From contig NZ_CP088273.1 in NCBI RefSeq assembly GCF_020731415.2, positions 3,229,001 to 3,293,000 of the forward strand: DNA of 64,000 bases, written 5' to 3'. The DNA comes from Phyllobacterium sp. T1293. GTDB taxonomy: Bacteria > Pseudomonadota > Alphaproteobacteria > Rhizobiales > Rhizobiaceae. The position numbers and the translations under genes are program-made. Positions 1-8,683 of this stretch are shown here, piece by piece; the first letter of the stretch is position 1; every line of letters begins with the position of its first letter. The notes below the pieces were generated by a model that was given only the letters and a program-made list of their open reading frames with translations, had not been told where the DNA came from and ran no database searches.

Positions 1-270
1 GATAACCTGTGCGATCCAGTAAGGAATAAGATCCTTGAAGTCGAAGCGTCCCGCTACGGCAAGGCCAAGCGAGACAGCGGGATTGAAGTGGCCGCCGGAG
101 ATGCCGCCGACCGCATAAGCCATGGTTAGAACCGTAAGACCAAACGCAAAGGAAACACCAAGCAAACCGATACCAACGCCCGGAAACGCAGCGGCAAGTA
201 CGGCACTGCCGCAACCGCCAAGGACGAGCCAGAATGTACCGAAGAATTCGGCTGACAGTTTATTGAGCAT
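1..270 (-). CDS. aqpZ: aquaporin Z, N-terminal part (cut by window edge)
   Basis: The reverse strand encodes 90 residues of a MIP-family water channel that runs off the left edge, so about the last 60% is missing. The first half-channel signature SGGHFNPAV lies at residues 58-66 and carries the first NPA pore motif. The preceding segments are hydrophobic and Gly/Ala-rich, as expected for membrane helices 1 and 2 of a six-helix channel. A purine-rich AGGGGG precedes the ATG at 270 by a few bases. The family moves water, sometimes small neutral solutes, across the inner membrane; AqpZ rather than GlpF is inferred from similarity of the N-terminus. It is divergent from the yggT gene. Confidence 0.9.
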   Translation of the reverse strand, partial: MLNKLSAEFFGTFWLVLGGCGSAVLAAAFPGVGIGLLGVSFAFGLTVLTMAYAVGGISGGHFNPAVSLGLAVAGRFDFKDLIPYWIAQVI

Positions 271-528
271 GGAAACCCCCTAGATAAAGTGCTTGCCGGA
301 ACTGCCCGACTCACAACTATAAGTTATTCCTGTTTTCAAAATTCAACAATAACGTTCAATTGTACCTCCGGAGATGCTGTTGTTCTCTTGATGAAATACG
401 TTCCGGGCAATGGATACTTGGTTTGGCCATTGCCAGAATGGCGCCCGCTTTGATTCTCGCAAAAGCAGCTGCCTCTTGCCCGAGAGCACGCCAATCGCTA
501 CATGTCGCGTGATTATCAGGAGAAACCT

Positions 529-819
529 ATGCTCGCTCTTATCCGCACGATTGATCTGGCCCTCGATATCTACACTTGGATTCTGATTGCCAGTGCGATC
601 TTCTCATGGCTCTACGCATTCAACGTGATCAATTCGAGCAACCGGTTTGTCGCTTCAATTGGCGAATTTCTCTACCGGGTGACGGAGCCTGCCTTGCGCC
701 CTATCCGGCGCTTCCTGCCCGATCTGGGTGGTATCGACATATCTCCGATCATCCTGCTGCTGATTATCTTTTTCCTTCGCCAGTTTCTGTGGACCACAAT
801 CGCGCCGCTTCTGGTTTAA
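529..819 (+). CDS. YggT family inner-membrane protein
   Basis: A 96-residue protein with two hydrophobic segments (about residues 8-30 and 72-94) separated by the family hallmark [15 protein letters not shown] and a GGIDISP element. YggT proteins are small integral membrane proteins; a role in cell division, osmotic tolerance or complex assembly has been suggested but no reaction is known. I chose the ATG at 529 over the in-frame ATG at 502 because AGGAGA (518-523) sits five bases before it and the shorter protein matches the usual family length. A DUF167 gene follows almost directly, the pairing commonly seen for yggT and yggU. Confidence 0.88.
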   Translation: MLALIRTIDLALDIYTWILIASAIFSWLYAFNVINSSNRFVASIGEFLYRVTEPALRPIRRFLPDLGGIDISPIILLLIIFFLRQFLWTTIAPLLV

Positions 820-827
820 CCGCAGCG

Positions 828-1145
828 TTGAGCACGGCTTTCTTTCGCAAGGAGCGTGACGGTATCACGCTCTTTGTCAGGCTGACGCCAAAGTCAGCCC
901 GCGACGGAATTGAAGGTGTTGAAGAAACGGGTGACGGGCGAGCCCATCTGAAAGCCCGTGTGCGGGCGGTGCCGGAAGATGGAAAAGCCAATGCGGCGCT
1001 GGAAAAGCTGCTGGCGAAATCGCTTGGAATAGCGGCGCGTGATGTTTCTATTGGCGCTGGCGCCACGTCACGGCTGAAACAGGTAAAGATATCGGGCGAT
1101 CCGGAAGCGCTGGCCTTACAGCTCGAAACACTGGGATCGCCCTGA
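828..1145 (+). CDS. DUF167 (YggU-like) protein
   Basis: About 105 residues with the DUF167 pattern: FVRLTPKSARDGIEG near the N-terminus, LKARVRAVPEDGKANAAL in the middle and a C-terminal GATSRLKQVKISG. The fold is a small alpha/beta domain of unknown function. The start is uncertain. No ATG fits the expected N-terminus; TTG at 828 gives the family length and follows the yggT stop by 8 bases, while GTG at 789 would overlap yggT. The reading frame stays open far upstream, inside yggT, but that part is only a shadow. Its stop lies in a 6-bp hairpin (1141-1155) that also contains the stop of the convergent ppa gene. Confidence 0.8.
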   Translation: MSTAFFRKERDGITLFVRLTPKSARDGIEGVEETGDGRAHLKARVRAVPEDGKANAALEKLLAKSLGIAARDVSIGAGATSRLKQVKISGDPEALALQLETLGSP

Positions 1146-1150
1146 TATAA

Positions 1151-1687
1151 TCAGGCCTTCTTGGCGTTGTGACGCTCAATGGCTTCAGTGATCAGTTTGC
1201 GGGCCGCATCTTCATCACCCCAGTCACCAATCTTCACCCATTTGCCGGGTTCCAGATCCTTGTAGTGTTCGAAGAAGTGCTGGATCTGCTTCAGTGTGAT
1301 TTCAGGCAGATCCGTGTAGTTGTGGACCTTCTCATAACGCAGGGTCAGGTGCGGTGAAGGCACGGCGATGATCTTCTCGTCCTGTCCCTTATTGTCTTCC
1401 ATGACGAGAACGCCAATGGGGCGCACGTTGATAACGCTGGTTGGCATCAGGGCACGGGTGTTGCAGATCAGCACGTCAATCGGATCACCGTCATCCGACA
1501 GGGTGTGCGGAACAAAACCGTAATTACCCGGATAGGTCATCGGGGTGTGCAGGAACCGGTCGACAAACAATGCGCCGGAATCCTTGTCGAGTTCGTACTT
1601 GATCGGTTGACCGCCGACTGGAACCTCGATGATTACGTTGACATCTTCAGGGGGATTATTGCCGACCGAAATGGCATCAATGCGCAT
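1151..1687 (-). CDS. ppa: inorganic pyrophosphatase
   Basis: A 178-residue soluble family I pyrophosphatase, which hydrolyses PPi to two phosphates and so pulls biosynthetic reactions forward in the cytoplasm. The signature DGDPIDV is at residues 66-72, giving the metal-binding aspartates, and YPGNYGFVP precedes it. The length matches the hexameric bacterial enzyme. The start [13 protein letters not shown] fits the family and a GGACTCTGAAAAT stretch precedes it. It ends convergently, five bases from the DUF167 gene. Identification is secure. Confidence 0.97.
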   Translation of the reverse strand: MRIDAISVGNNPPEDVNVIIEVPVGGQPIKYELDKDSGALFVDRFLHTPMTYPGNYGFVPHTLSDDGDPIDVLICNTRALMPTSVINVRPIGVLVMEDNKGQDEKIIAVPSPHLTLRYEKVHNYTDLPEITLKQIQHFFEHYKDLEPGKWVKIGDWGDEDAARKLITEAIERHNAKKA

Positions 1688-1817
1688 ATTTTCAGAGTCC
1701 TTGTTGGTTTGGGAGTGCTGTAAAGATTTTTATGGCCTGACGCAAGAATTGCGTCGCCGCACCCTGTCCCAAAGGGGAAGTGATAGGCCTATTCTGTGGA
1801 AATAAGTACATAAAAGT

Positions 1818-1854
1818 CAAAAATGCACGGGAGGAGCGTCAGATAGCGCTCCTC
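1818..1854 (-). terminator. rho-independent terminator after the GNAT gene
   Basis: GAGGAGCG (1831-1838) and CGCTCCTC (1847-1854) form a perfect 8-bp stem with an 8-base loop. Read on the minus strand, a T-run (complement of 1819-1824) follows after a short gap. It lies about 55 bases past the GNAT stop and before the ppa promoter region. Confidence 0.65.
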
Positions 1855-1908
1855 AGACTGGTACAAGGACCAGCCGCATCGTTGTGTGATGGACTGCACT
1901 GGAGGTAA

Positions 1909-2415
1909 TCAGTTCCAGACGAAGGCGATTTTCTTCAAGGTCTTGCCTTCGAAACACTCGACACCTTCGGCTACATCCTTGCCGCCCGCATTCTGATAGA
2001 AATTGATTGCAAGGTCATTGTCCTCAAGCGCCCAGACGACCATGCCCTTGAGGCCCTGATCGACAAGGCTGCGGCGCGAAGCACCCAGCAGGCGCGTCCC
2101 GAGGCCCAATCCCTGATATTCAGGGCGGATGTAAAGCTCGTAGACTTCACCTTTTTGCGGCAACTGGCGCGCCCTGTTTGGGCCCAGCGTGGCATAGCCT
2201 GCAATCACTCCGCCAATATCGGCGACGAGAATTTGTGTGGAACGGCGAATGGCTCTCGCCCACCAATCTGCGCCGCGACGGTGCAACATGGTGTTGAGCG
2301 AACGGTGTGGAATAATGCCCCGATAGGCACCTTGCCAGGCAGCCAGATGCACAGCGGAGATTTCGCCCGCATCGGCCAGTTCAGCTCGTCTGATCTCGGT
2401 CACATGGGTGTTCAT
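1909..2415 (-). CDS. GNAT family N-acetyltransferase
   Basis: A 168-residue protein with the GNAT fold. The acetyl-CoA pyrophosphate-binding motif reads as PEYQGLGLGTRLL (about residues 99-111), the Q/RxxGxG/A type, preceded by the beta-4 strand GEVYELYI. The C-terminal NDLAINFYQNAGGK is typical of RimI-like members that acetylate amines or protein N-termini. The substrate cannot be read from the sequence. It sits downstream of typA on the same strand but is separated from it by a strong terminator, so it probably has its own promoter. Confidence 0.88.
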   Translation of the reverse strand: MNTHVTEIRRAELADAGEISAVHLAAWQGAYRGIIPHRSLNTMLHRRGADWWARAIRRSTQILVADIGGVIAGYATLGPNRARQLPQKGEVYELYIRPEYQGLGLGTRLLGASRRSLVDQGLKGMVVWALEDNDLAINFYQNAGGKDVAEGVECFEGKTLKKIAFVWN

Positions 2416-2492
2416 GGTTTCTTAACCATAGACCCGCGCATCAGGATTTCGCAACTGCCATTCAGAACGATTTTTTGTGTATTGCACCAAAA

Positions 2493-2521
2493 AGAAAAGC
2501 GGCGAAAATCGCCGCTTTTCT
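2493..2521 (-). terminator. strong rho-independent terminator of typA
   Basis: AGAAAAGCGGCGA (2493-2505) and its exact complement (2509-2521) form a 13-bp stem with a 3-base loop. On the minus strand the stem runs into a T-rich tract just after the typA stop. The A/T-rich stem ends make it potentially usable in both directions. Confidence 0.85.
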
Positions 2522-2544
2522 GATCATTTAATGGGTGTCGTTGC

Positions 2545-4374
2545 TTATGCAGCGCCGGCAGTCTTGCTGCTCTTTTCAAAACGCTTGCGCTCGTTGGAGT
2601 CGAGATAGAGCTTGCGCAGGCGAATGGACTTCGGCGTGACTTCAACCAGTTCGTCGTCCTGAATCCACGACAGGGCGCGTTCCAGCGTCATACGGATCGG
2701 CGGTGTCAGCTTGACAGCTTCATCCTTGCCTGCGGCGCGGATGTTGGTCAGCTTCTTGCCCTTGAGCACGTTGACTTCCAGATCGTTGTCACGGGAATGG
2801 ATGCCGATGATCATGCCGGCATAGACCTTGACGCCAGCTTCGATAACCATCGGGCCGCGATCTTCAAGGTTCCACATGGCGAAGGCAACAGACTCGCCCT
2901 GATCGTTGGAAATCAGAACGCCATTGTTGCGGCCTGCGATTTCGCCCTTGAAAGGCTCGTAAGCACGGAACAGGCGGTTCATGATGGCGGTACCGCGCGT
3001 ATCGGTCAGAAGCTCCGACTGATAGCCGATGAGGCCGCGCGTCGGTGCGTAGAAAACCATGCGGACGCGATTGCCGCCGGATGGGCGAAGCTCAACCATT
3101 TCAGCCTTGCGCTCGGACATCTTCTGCACAACGGTGCCTGAATATTCCTCGTCAACGTCGATCAGGACTTCTTCGATTGGCTCAAGCATGTCGCCATTTT
3201 CGTCCTTCGTCATGACAACGCGGGGACGCGAAACGCCAAGCTCGAAACCTTCACGGCGCATGTTCTCGATGAGAACGGCAAGCTGCAATTCGCCGCGGCC
3301 CGATACGAAGAACGAATCCTTGTCGCCCGATTCTTCAACCTTCAGCGCGACATTGCCTTCGGCTTCCTTGAAGAGGCGGTCGCGAATAACGCGGCTGGTA
3401 ACCTTGTCGCCTTCCGTTCCGGCCAATGGCGAATCATTGACGATGAACGACATGGTGACTGTTGGCGGATCGATTGGCTGCGCATGCAGAGGCTCGGAAA
3501 CCTCAGTGGCACAGAATGTATCGGCAACAGTGCCTTTCTGCAGACCGGCGATGGCAATGATGTCGCCCGCATGGGCTTCTTCAATTGGCTGGCGCTCAAT
3601 ACCGCGGAAAGCGAGAATTTTTGAGATACGGCCGGTTTCAAGCTGCGTGCCGTCGCCGTGCAGAACCTTGACCTGCTGGTTCGACTTGACGGTGCCGGAA
3701 TGGATGCGGCCGGTGATGATGCGGCCGAGGAACGGATCGGCTTCAAGGATCGTGCCGATCATCTTGAACGGGCCTTCGCCGACGGTCGGGGCAGGCACAT
3801 GGTCGAGAACCATGTCGAACAGGGCGGACAGACCCTGATCCTGCGGACCTTCCGGGTTGCGTGCCATCCAGCCATTGCGGCCTGAACCGTAAAGGATCGG
3901 GAAATCGAGCTGTTCATCGGTTGCGTCGAGAGCGGCAAAGAGGTCGAAGACTTCGTTGACGACTTCTTCATGGCGCGCATCAGGGCGATCGATCTTGTTG
4001 ATCGCAACGATCGGGCGCAAGCCAACCTTAAGAGCCTTGCCGACAACGAACTTGGTTTGCGGCATCGGGCCTTCGGCAGCATCGACGAGAACGATCGCGC
4101 CGTCCACCATGCTCAGGATACGCTCGACTTCACCGCCGAAATCGGCGTGGCCTGGCGTATCGACGATGTTGATGCGTGCATCCTTCCAGACGACGGAAGT
4201 GGCCTTGGCGAGAATCGTGATCCCGCGTTCCTTTTCGATGTCGTTCGAATCCATCATGCGTTCGGCAACGCGCTGGTTGTCACGGAAGCTGCCGGACTGT
4301 TTCAGAAGTTCGTCGACAAGCGTGGTTTTGCCATGGTCAACGTGTGCGATGATCGCGATGTTGCGCAGTTTCAT
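2545..4374 (-). CDS. typA: ribosome-associated GTPase TypA/BipA
   Basis: A 609-residue translational GTPase of the EF-G family that binds the ribosome and helps 50S assembly and stress or cold adaptation. The G1 loop HVDHGKT is at residues 11-17, followed by DTPGHADFGGEVER (G3) and NKIDRPDAR (G4). The order after the G domain (EF-Tu domain II, then EF-G III/V-like domains and the BipA-specific C-terminus) fits the family length. I chose the ATG at 4374 because residues from MKLRNIAIIAHVDHGK match the usual start; an in-frame start 33 bases upstream would add a non-conserved tail. mgtE lies upstream on the same strand, separated by a hairpin. Confidence 0.97.
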   Translation of the reverse strand: MKLRNIAIIAHVDHGKTTLVDELLKQSGSFRDNQRVAERMMDSNDIEKERGITILAKATSVVWKDARINIVDTPGHADFGGEVERILSMVDGAIVLVDAAEGPMPQTKFVVGKALKVGLRPIVAINKIDRPDARHEEVVNEVFDLFAALDATDEQLDFPILYGSGRNGWMARNPEGPQDQGLSALFDMVLDHVPAPTVGEGPFKMIGTILEADPFLGRIITGRIHSGTVKSNQQVKVLHGDGTQLETGRISKILAFRGIERQPIEEAHAGDIIAIAGLQKGTVADTFCATEVSEPLHAQPIDPPTVTMSFIVNDSPLAGTEGDKVTSRVIRDRLFKEAEGNVALKVEESGDKDSFFVSGRGELQLAVLIENMRREGFELGVSRPRVVMTKDENGDMLEPIEEVLIDVDEEYSGTVVQKMSERKAEMVELRPSGGNRVRMVFYAPTRGLIGYQSELLTDTRGTAIMNRLFRAYEPFKGEIAGRNNGVLISNDQGESVAFAMWNLEDRGPMVIEAGVKVYAGMIIGIHSRDNDLEVNVLKGKKLTNIRAAGKDEAVKLTPPIRMTLERALSWIQDDELVEVTPKSIRLRKLYLDSNERKRFEKSSKTAGAA

Positions 4375-4536
4375 GAGTTTCTCTTTTGGAGGATTGTGGA
4401 CGCTCACATGCTGGCGCCGCTTTGCATTTGCGCGCTCCTTACATGTTTTTTCGCAAATGCGAAAGGGGGGATACGCTTTTGGCTGACCCTTGCCTGCATT
4501 ACAGCTATGCAGGTGTGATGGCTCTCGGACGATATC

Positions 4537-4568
4537 AAGCGCGGCAAATCCGGGGAGATGCCGCGCTT
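4537..4568 (-). terminator. inverted repeat between mgtE and typA
   Basis: AAGCGCGGCA (4537-4546) and TGCCGCGCTT (4559-4568) pair perfectly over 10 bp with a 12-base loop, directly after the mgtE stop. Neither side has a long T-run (TTTT on the plus side only), so it may be a weak terminator or a 3'-end stabilising stem. Confidence 0.55.
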
Positions 4569-4572
4569 TTCG

Positions 4573-5958
4573 TCAGAGAAGAGTGCCCGATAGGAAGACG
4601 AGGGCAATCGAGAAATAGATCACCAGCCCTGTCACATCGACCAGCGTTGCCACAAAAGGTGCCGATGCGCTGGCAGGATCGAAGCCGATCTTCTGCAGGA
4701 TAAAGGGCAGCATCGAGCCGACAAGCGAACCAAAGGTTACAATGCCGATCAGGGCAGCACCGACAGTGGCGGCAATCAGCATCCAGTGCGGGCCGTAATC
4801 ATAAAGACCCACCATCTGCCATGTGGTGATGCGGATGATACCGATGACGCCGAGGAACGAGCCGAGCACCATGCCTGTTGGCAGTTCGCGCAAGGCGACC
4901 TTCCACCAATCCTTCAGGCGCAGTTCCTGCAGTGCCAGTGCGCGGATCAGTAGGGATGTAGCCTGCGAGCCGGAATTGCCGCCGGAACTCATGATCAGCG
5001 GAATGAAGAGCGTCAGGACAACGGCCTTCTCCAGTTCACCCTCGAAATATTGCATGGCGCTGGCGGTCAGCATCTCGCTGAGAAACAGCACGCCGAGCCA
5101 ACCGGCCCGCTTGCGCAGCATCTGTACGAAGCCGATCTGCATGTAGGGCTTGTTCAAGGCCTCCATACCACCGAACTTCAGCGTGTCTTCGGTCATTTCC
5201 TGCGTCATGGCGTCGATCACATCATCGACAGTAACGATACCGATGATGTGATTGTCGTCATTGACCACGGGAACGGCGAGCAGATCGTGCTTGCGGAAGA
5301 GCCGGGCAACATCCTCCTGATCGGTTAGCGGGCCGACCGTTACCGGGGCAACGTCGCGGCCAACACTCATGATGGAATCGTCAGGCTCGCTGGTGATCAG
5401 ACGGCGCAAGGCGACAGCCCGCAACAGACCTTTGGTCTTTGCGTCGGTCACATAGATCGCATAGATCGTCTCGCGGGACCGCTCCACTTCGCGAATATGC
5501 TGCAGTGTTGCCGCCACGTTCCAGTCGCCGGGCACGCTGACGAACTCGGTGGTCATCAAGCTGCCTGCCGTATGGGGTGGGTAATGCAGGAGTTTGCGCA
5601 GTGCAGCCTTGGTTTCCTGCCCGAGGCTGGAAGCAAGGCGGATACGGGTTTCATCATCGAACTGCTGAAAGATATCAGTAACGCGGTCGGCTGACATGGC
5701 GTCAAGCAGTTCGCGTGCAATGGGTGCTGGAAGCTCGGCAATAATCTCGGCCGATGAATGCAGTTCCGGCTGATCGAGGATCAAAACTGCGTGATCTCTC
5801 GGCATTTCAGCGAGAATGCCGACAGCATCCTCGACATCGAGTTCGTTGAGCAGTTCAACAGCATCAGCGGCCTGCATGGCGGCAAGCTGTTCTGCTACAT
5901 TGGATGCCTGTGCCAATTCGGCATTGACTGCATCTTGATTCAAGCGAAGGTCGTTCAT
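4573..5958 (-). CDS. mgtE: magnesium transporter MgtE
   Basis: A 461-residue Mg2+ channel with the standard order: an N-terminal superhelical domain (about residues 25-125), a CBS pair (about 145-270) containing the repeated DxIIGIVTVDDVID pattern, and a C-terminal five-helix pore domain with the conserved MSSGGNSGSQATSL segment and a final acidic DVTGLVIYF. In the family, the cytosolic domains bind Mg2+ and close the pore when internal Mg2+ is high. The N-terminal domain is complete. The gene is preceded by an unusual structured leader with a small upstream ORF (separate entries), which suggests expression control at the RNA level, an inference from sequence alone. Confidence 0.95.
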   Translation of the reverse strand: MNDLRLNQDAVNAELAQASNVAEQLAAMQAADAVELLNELDVEDAVGILAEMPRDHAVLILDQPELHSSAEIIAELPAPIARELLDAMSADRVTDIFQQFDDETRIRLASSLGQETKAALRKLLHYPPHTAGSLMTTEFVSVPGDWNVAATLQHIREVERSRETIYAIYVTDAKTKGLLRAVALRRLITSEPDDSIMSVGRDVAPVTVGPLTDQEDVARLFRKHDLLAVPVVNDDNHIIGIVTVDDVIDAMTQEMTEDTLKFGGMEALNKPYMQIGFVQMLRKRAGWLGVLFLSEMLTASAMQYFEGELEKAVVLTLFIPLIMSSGGNSGSQATSLLIRALALQELRLKDWWKVALRELPTGMVLGSFLGVIGIIRITTWQMVGLYDYGPHWMLIAATVGAALIGIVTFGSLVGSMLPFILQKIGFDPASASAPFVATLVDVTGLVIYFSIALVFLSGTLL

Positions 5959-6179
5959 TTTAGCTCGCCTTTCTGTCGATCCGCCGTCACGGCTGATCGG
6001 GGCGAGCTGATCTCTTAAGAATCAGGCCACGATCGCCGATGACGGCGCAAACAATCGACTATGACTGTCGTCGTTGGGCATAAGAGATAGACTCCGGTTT
6101 GGTGATACGCGGCCGAAATTTCCCGGTCGCGTGCTGCCATTTGGTCCCCTCCACGGGGAAAGTCAACCCCCGGGAAATT
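5959..6179 (-). promoter_or_regulatory. structured 5' leader of mgtE, candidate Mg-responsive RNA
   Basis: On the mgtE strand three separate perfect inverted repeats are visible. P1 is AATTTCCCGG/CCGGGAAATT (6117-6126 with 6170-6179). P2 is an 8-bp pair (6081-6088 with 6010-6017) that encloses a 19-codon ORF and includes the A of its ATG. P3 is AGCTCGCC/GGCGAGCT (6001-6008 with 5962-5969), ending four bases before the mgtE ATG and burying the only plausible ribosome-binding purines. Inside P2 a smaller CGCCG-loop-CGGCG hairpin can form. The arrangement looks like an expression platform. I do not recognise it as M-box or another named riboswitch; the function is inferred. Confidence 0.5.
6022..6081 (-). 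CDS. putative upstream leader peptide of mgtE (19 aa)
   Basis: A short ORF, ATG to TGA, encodes MPNDDSHSRLFAPSSAIVA in the mgtE leader. A weak GGAG lies about 10 bases before the ATG. The N-terminal Pro-Asn-Asp-Asp cluster recalls the acidic/proline start of the Salmonella MgtL leader peptide, where low Mg2+ makes such a stretch destabilise the translating ribosome; that comparison is inference. The whole ORF lies between the two arms of an 8-bp stem, so its translation would prevent that stem from forming. It could also be a chance ORF. Confidence 0.35.
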   Translation of the reverse strand: MPNDDSHSRLFAPSSAIVA

Positions 6180-6241
6180 ATGCCGCAGGGTGCCGAATTG
6201 CTGGCGTTTTGACAGGCTCAATCAGACAGGCGTTTGCCGCC

Positions 6242-8683
6242 TTACGCCTTCACTTTTGCGTTTTGCGGGTCATAGAGCGGCTCAAGGTGAATCTCGGCGG
6301 GGAAGCGCTCATTGGCGACGATCAGCTCATAGGTTCCTTCGGTCAAAAAGCCGTCGCTCACACCATCCGTATGGCGGACATAACCGAAGCCAATGGGCTT
6401 GCCGATTGTGTAACCGAAACCACCACTGGTAAGGTAGCCCACTGTCTCGCCATTGCGCAGGATCGTCTCACGCCCAAGAAGCACCACATCCTCATCGGCA
6501 ACAGTGAAACCGACAAGGCGTTTCTTGAGAGATGCAGCCTGAATAGTCTGGCTGGCCTTGCGTCCGAGAAATTCTGTTTCCTTGCGCAATTTAACCGCCC
6601 AGCCGAGCCCGGCTTCAAAGGGCGAGTCATTGGGCGTGATATCAGAGCCCCAGGCGCGATAACCTTTTTCCAGTCGCAATGATTCCAGCGCACGATATCC
6701 GACCGGGGCAATGCCAAATTCCTCACCTGCCTGCATCAAGGCATCGAAGACGGTACCTGTGGCGGCAATCGGAATATGCAGTTCCCAGCCAAGCTCGCCG
6801 ACATAGGTCACGCGCAGGGCGCGAACCGTCGCTCCAGCAATCTTGATCTCTCTGACATGGCCGAAAGGAAAGGCGCTGTTGCTGACATCGGTATCCGTGA
6901 CGCGCGCCAGAATTTCGCGTGCCTTTGGGCCCATGAGCGAAAGCGTGCCGAAATGCTCGGTGATATCGACGAGGCGTGCATCCAGCCCATCGCCGATATG
7001 TTCCTTGATCCAGGCAAAGTCATGGGTGCGGAAGCCGGTGCCGGTGACGATATAGAATTTGTCTTCGGCAAGTCGCGCCACCGTGAGATCGCATTCAATG
7101 CCACCACGCGTGTTGAGAAGCTGCGTATAGGTCAGCCGCCCGACAGGCTTTGCAACATCATTGGCGCAGATGTAATCGAGAGCCTTTCGTGCATCCTTGC
7201 CCGTCAATTCATATTTGGCAAAGGAGGACTGGTCGAAAATGCCGGCCTTTTCCCGCACCAGTGCATGTTCTTTGCCAACCTGATCGAACCAGTTCTGCCG
7301 GCCCATGGAATAAATATCGACGGGTTCCGTACCCTCAGGTGCAAACCAGTTCGGGCGTTCCCAGCCGAGTTTTGAGCCGAAGACCGCGCCGTGTTTCTTC
7401 AGGCGATCATAGAGCGGTGAGACGATGGCTGGCCGTCCGGAGGTATATTCCTCGTGCGGAAAGCCAATCGTGTAGTGTTTGCCATAGGCTTCCAATGTGC
7501 GGTCAAGCACCCAGTCACGGTCGCGATGCAGATTGGAAAAGCGCCTGATATCGACAGTCCACAGATCGAGCGGTGCTTCGCCATCGATGACCCATTGGGC
7601 TAGCACCCAACCCGCGCCGCCACCGGATGCAATGCCAAAGGCGTTGAAGCCCGCGCCGACAAACATATTGGAGCACTCAGGCGCACGACCGAGAATGAAA
7701 TTCCCATCCGGTGTAAAACTCTCGGGGCCATTGATCATCTGCTTGACGCCGACAGTTTCAAGCGCGGGAATGCGCTCCATCGCCTGCATCATATGCTGTT
7801 CAAAATGGTCAAAATCATCGTCAAACAGGCGGAACTGCCAATCGTCTGGCACATCGCCCGTCACCCATCCCTGTGGATTGGGTTCATAGCCGCCCATGAC
7901 CAGACCACCAACTTCTTCCTTGAAATAGGTGCGTCTGTCAGGATCGCGGATGGTCGGTGCGTTTGAGGACAGGCCATCGATCTTTTCGGTGATGATATAT
8001 TGGTGTTTCACAGGTTGCAGCGGCACGTTGATGCCAGCCATTGCACCGACTTGGCGTGCCCACTGGCCCGCGCAGTTGACTACTTTTTCGCAGGCGATGT
8101 CACCCTGATCAGTCTTGACCTTGATGATACGCTCGCCATCCATTTCGAACCCGGTGACGCGGATATTTTCAATGAGTTTCGCACCGTTCATACGGGCACC
8201 GCGTGCCAGCGACTGCGTGATATCCGATGGGCTAGCCTGTCCGTCGGTCGGAAGCCAGCTTGCGCCAACCAGATCATCAACCCGCATCAACGGCCACATG
8301 GCCTTGACCTCCTGCGGCGAAAGAAGGTGCATATCCATGCCGAAGCTGCCAGCAGTGGTCGCCAGACGCCGGAATTCTGTCCAGCGATCCTGATTGGTGG
8401 CAAGACGCAGGCAACCGGTCATTTTCCAGCCCGTTGCCAGACCGGTTTCCTCATCAAGACGCTTGTAGAGATCAACGGAATATTTCAGGACGCGGGTGAT
8501 GGATGCGGAGGAGCGCAACTGACCAACAAGGCCTGCTGCGTGCCAGGTGGAGCCCGATGTCAATTGTCCCTGCTCAAGCAGAACGACATCCGCCTTGTGA
8601 TCTTTTGCAAGATGATAGGCCGTCGAACAGCCGATGATGCCACCGCCGATAACGACGATCTGGGCGTGACTGGGCAGGGTCAT
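6242..8683 (-). CDS. FAD-dependent oxidoreductase with GcvT domain (dimethylglycine/sarcosine dehydrogenase-like)
   Basis: An 813-residue two-part enzyme. The N-terminal DAO-type flavoprotein starts with the dinucleotide-binding VIGGGIIG (residues 11-18) and SGSTWHAAGL, the segment that in relatives holds the covalent FAD histidine. From about residue 430 a GcvT-like aminomethyl-transfer domain follows, ending in the C-terminal barrel. Such fusions oxidatively demethylate dimethylglycine, sarcosine or related N-methyl compounds and pass the C1 unit to tetrahydrofolate. The exact substrate is unknown. The ATG overlaps the upstream kinase stop by 4 bases (ATGA), so the two are translationally coupled. 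A divergent DeoR gene is the likely regulator. Confidence 0.88.
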   Translation of the reverse strand: MTLPSHAQIVVIGGGIIGCSTAYHLAKDHKADVVLLEQGQLTSGSTWHAAGLVGQLRSSASITRVLKYSVDLYKRLDEETGLATGWKMTGCLRLATNQDRWTEFRRLATTAGSFGMDMHLLSPQEVKAMWPLMRVDDLVGASWLPTDGQASPSDITQSLARGARMNGAKLIENIRVTGFEMDGERIIKVKTDQGDIACEKVVNCAGQWARQVGAMAGINVPLQPVKHQYIITEKIDGLSSNAPTIRDPDRRTYFKEEVGGLVMGGYEPNPQGWVTGDVPDDWQFRLFDDDFDHFEQHMMQAMERIPALETVGVKQMINGPESFTPDGNFILGRAPECSNMFVGAGFNAFGIASGGGAGWVLAQWVIDGEAPLDLWTVDIRRFSNLHRDRDWVLDRTLEAYGKHYTIGFPHEEYTSGRPAIVSPLYDRLKKHGAVFGSKLGWERPNWFAPEGTEPVDIYSMGRQNWFDQVGKEHALVREKAGIFDQSSFAKYELTGKDARKALDYICANDVAKPVGRLTYTQLLNTRGGIECDLTVARLAEDKFYIVTGTGFRTHDFAWIKEHIGDGLDARLVDITEHFGTLSLMGPKAREILARVTDTDVSNSAFPFGHVREIKIAGATVRALRVTYVGELGWELHIPIAATGTVFDALMQAGEEFGIAPVGYRALESLRLEKGYRAWGSDITPNDSPFEAGLGWAVKLRKETEFLGRKASQTIQAASLKKRLVGFTVADEDVVLLGRETILRNGETVGYLTSGGFGYTIGKPIGFGYVRHTDGVSDGFLTEGTYELIVANERFPAEIHLEPLYDPQNAKVKA

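Noticed and set aside
576..827. Long N-terminal extension of the DUF167 protein
   Set aside because: The extension lies in another frame of yggT and is not like any known protein; the family length fits a start near 828.
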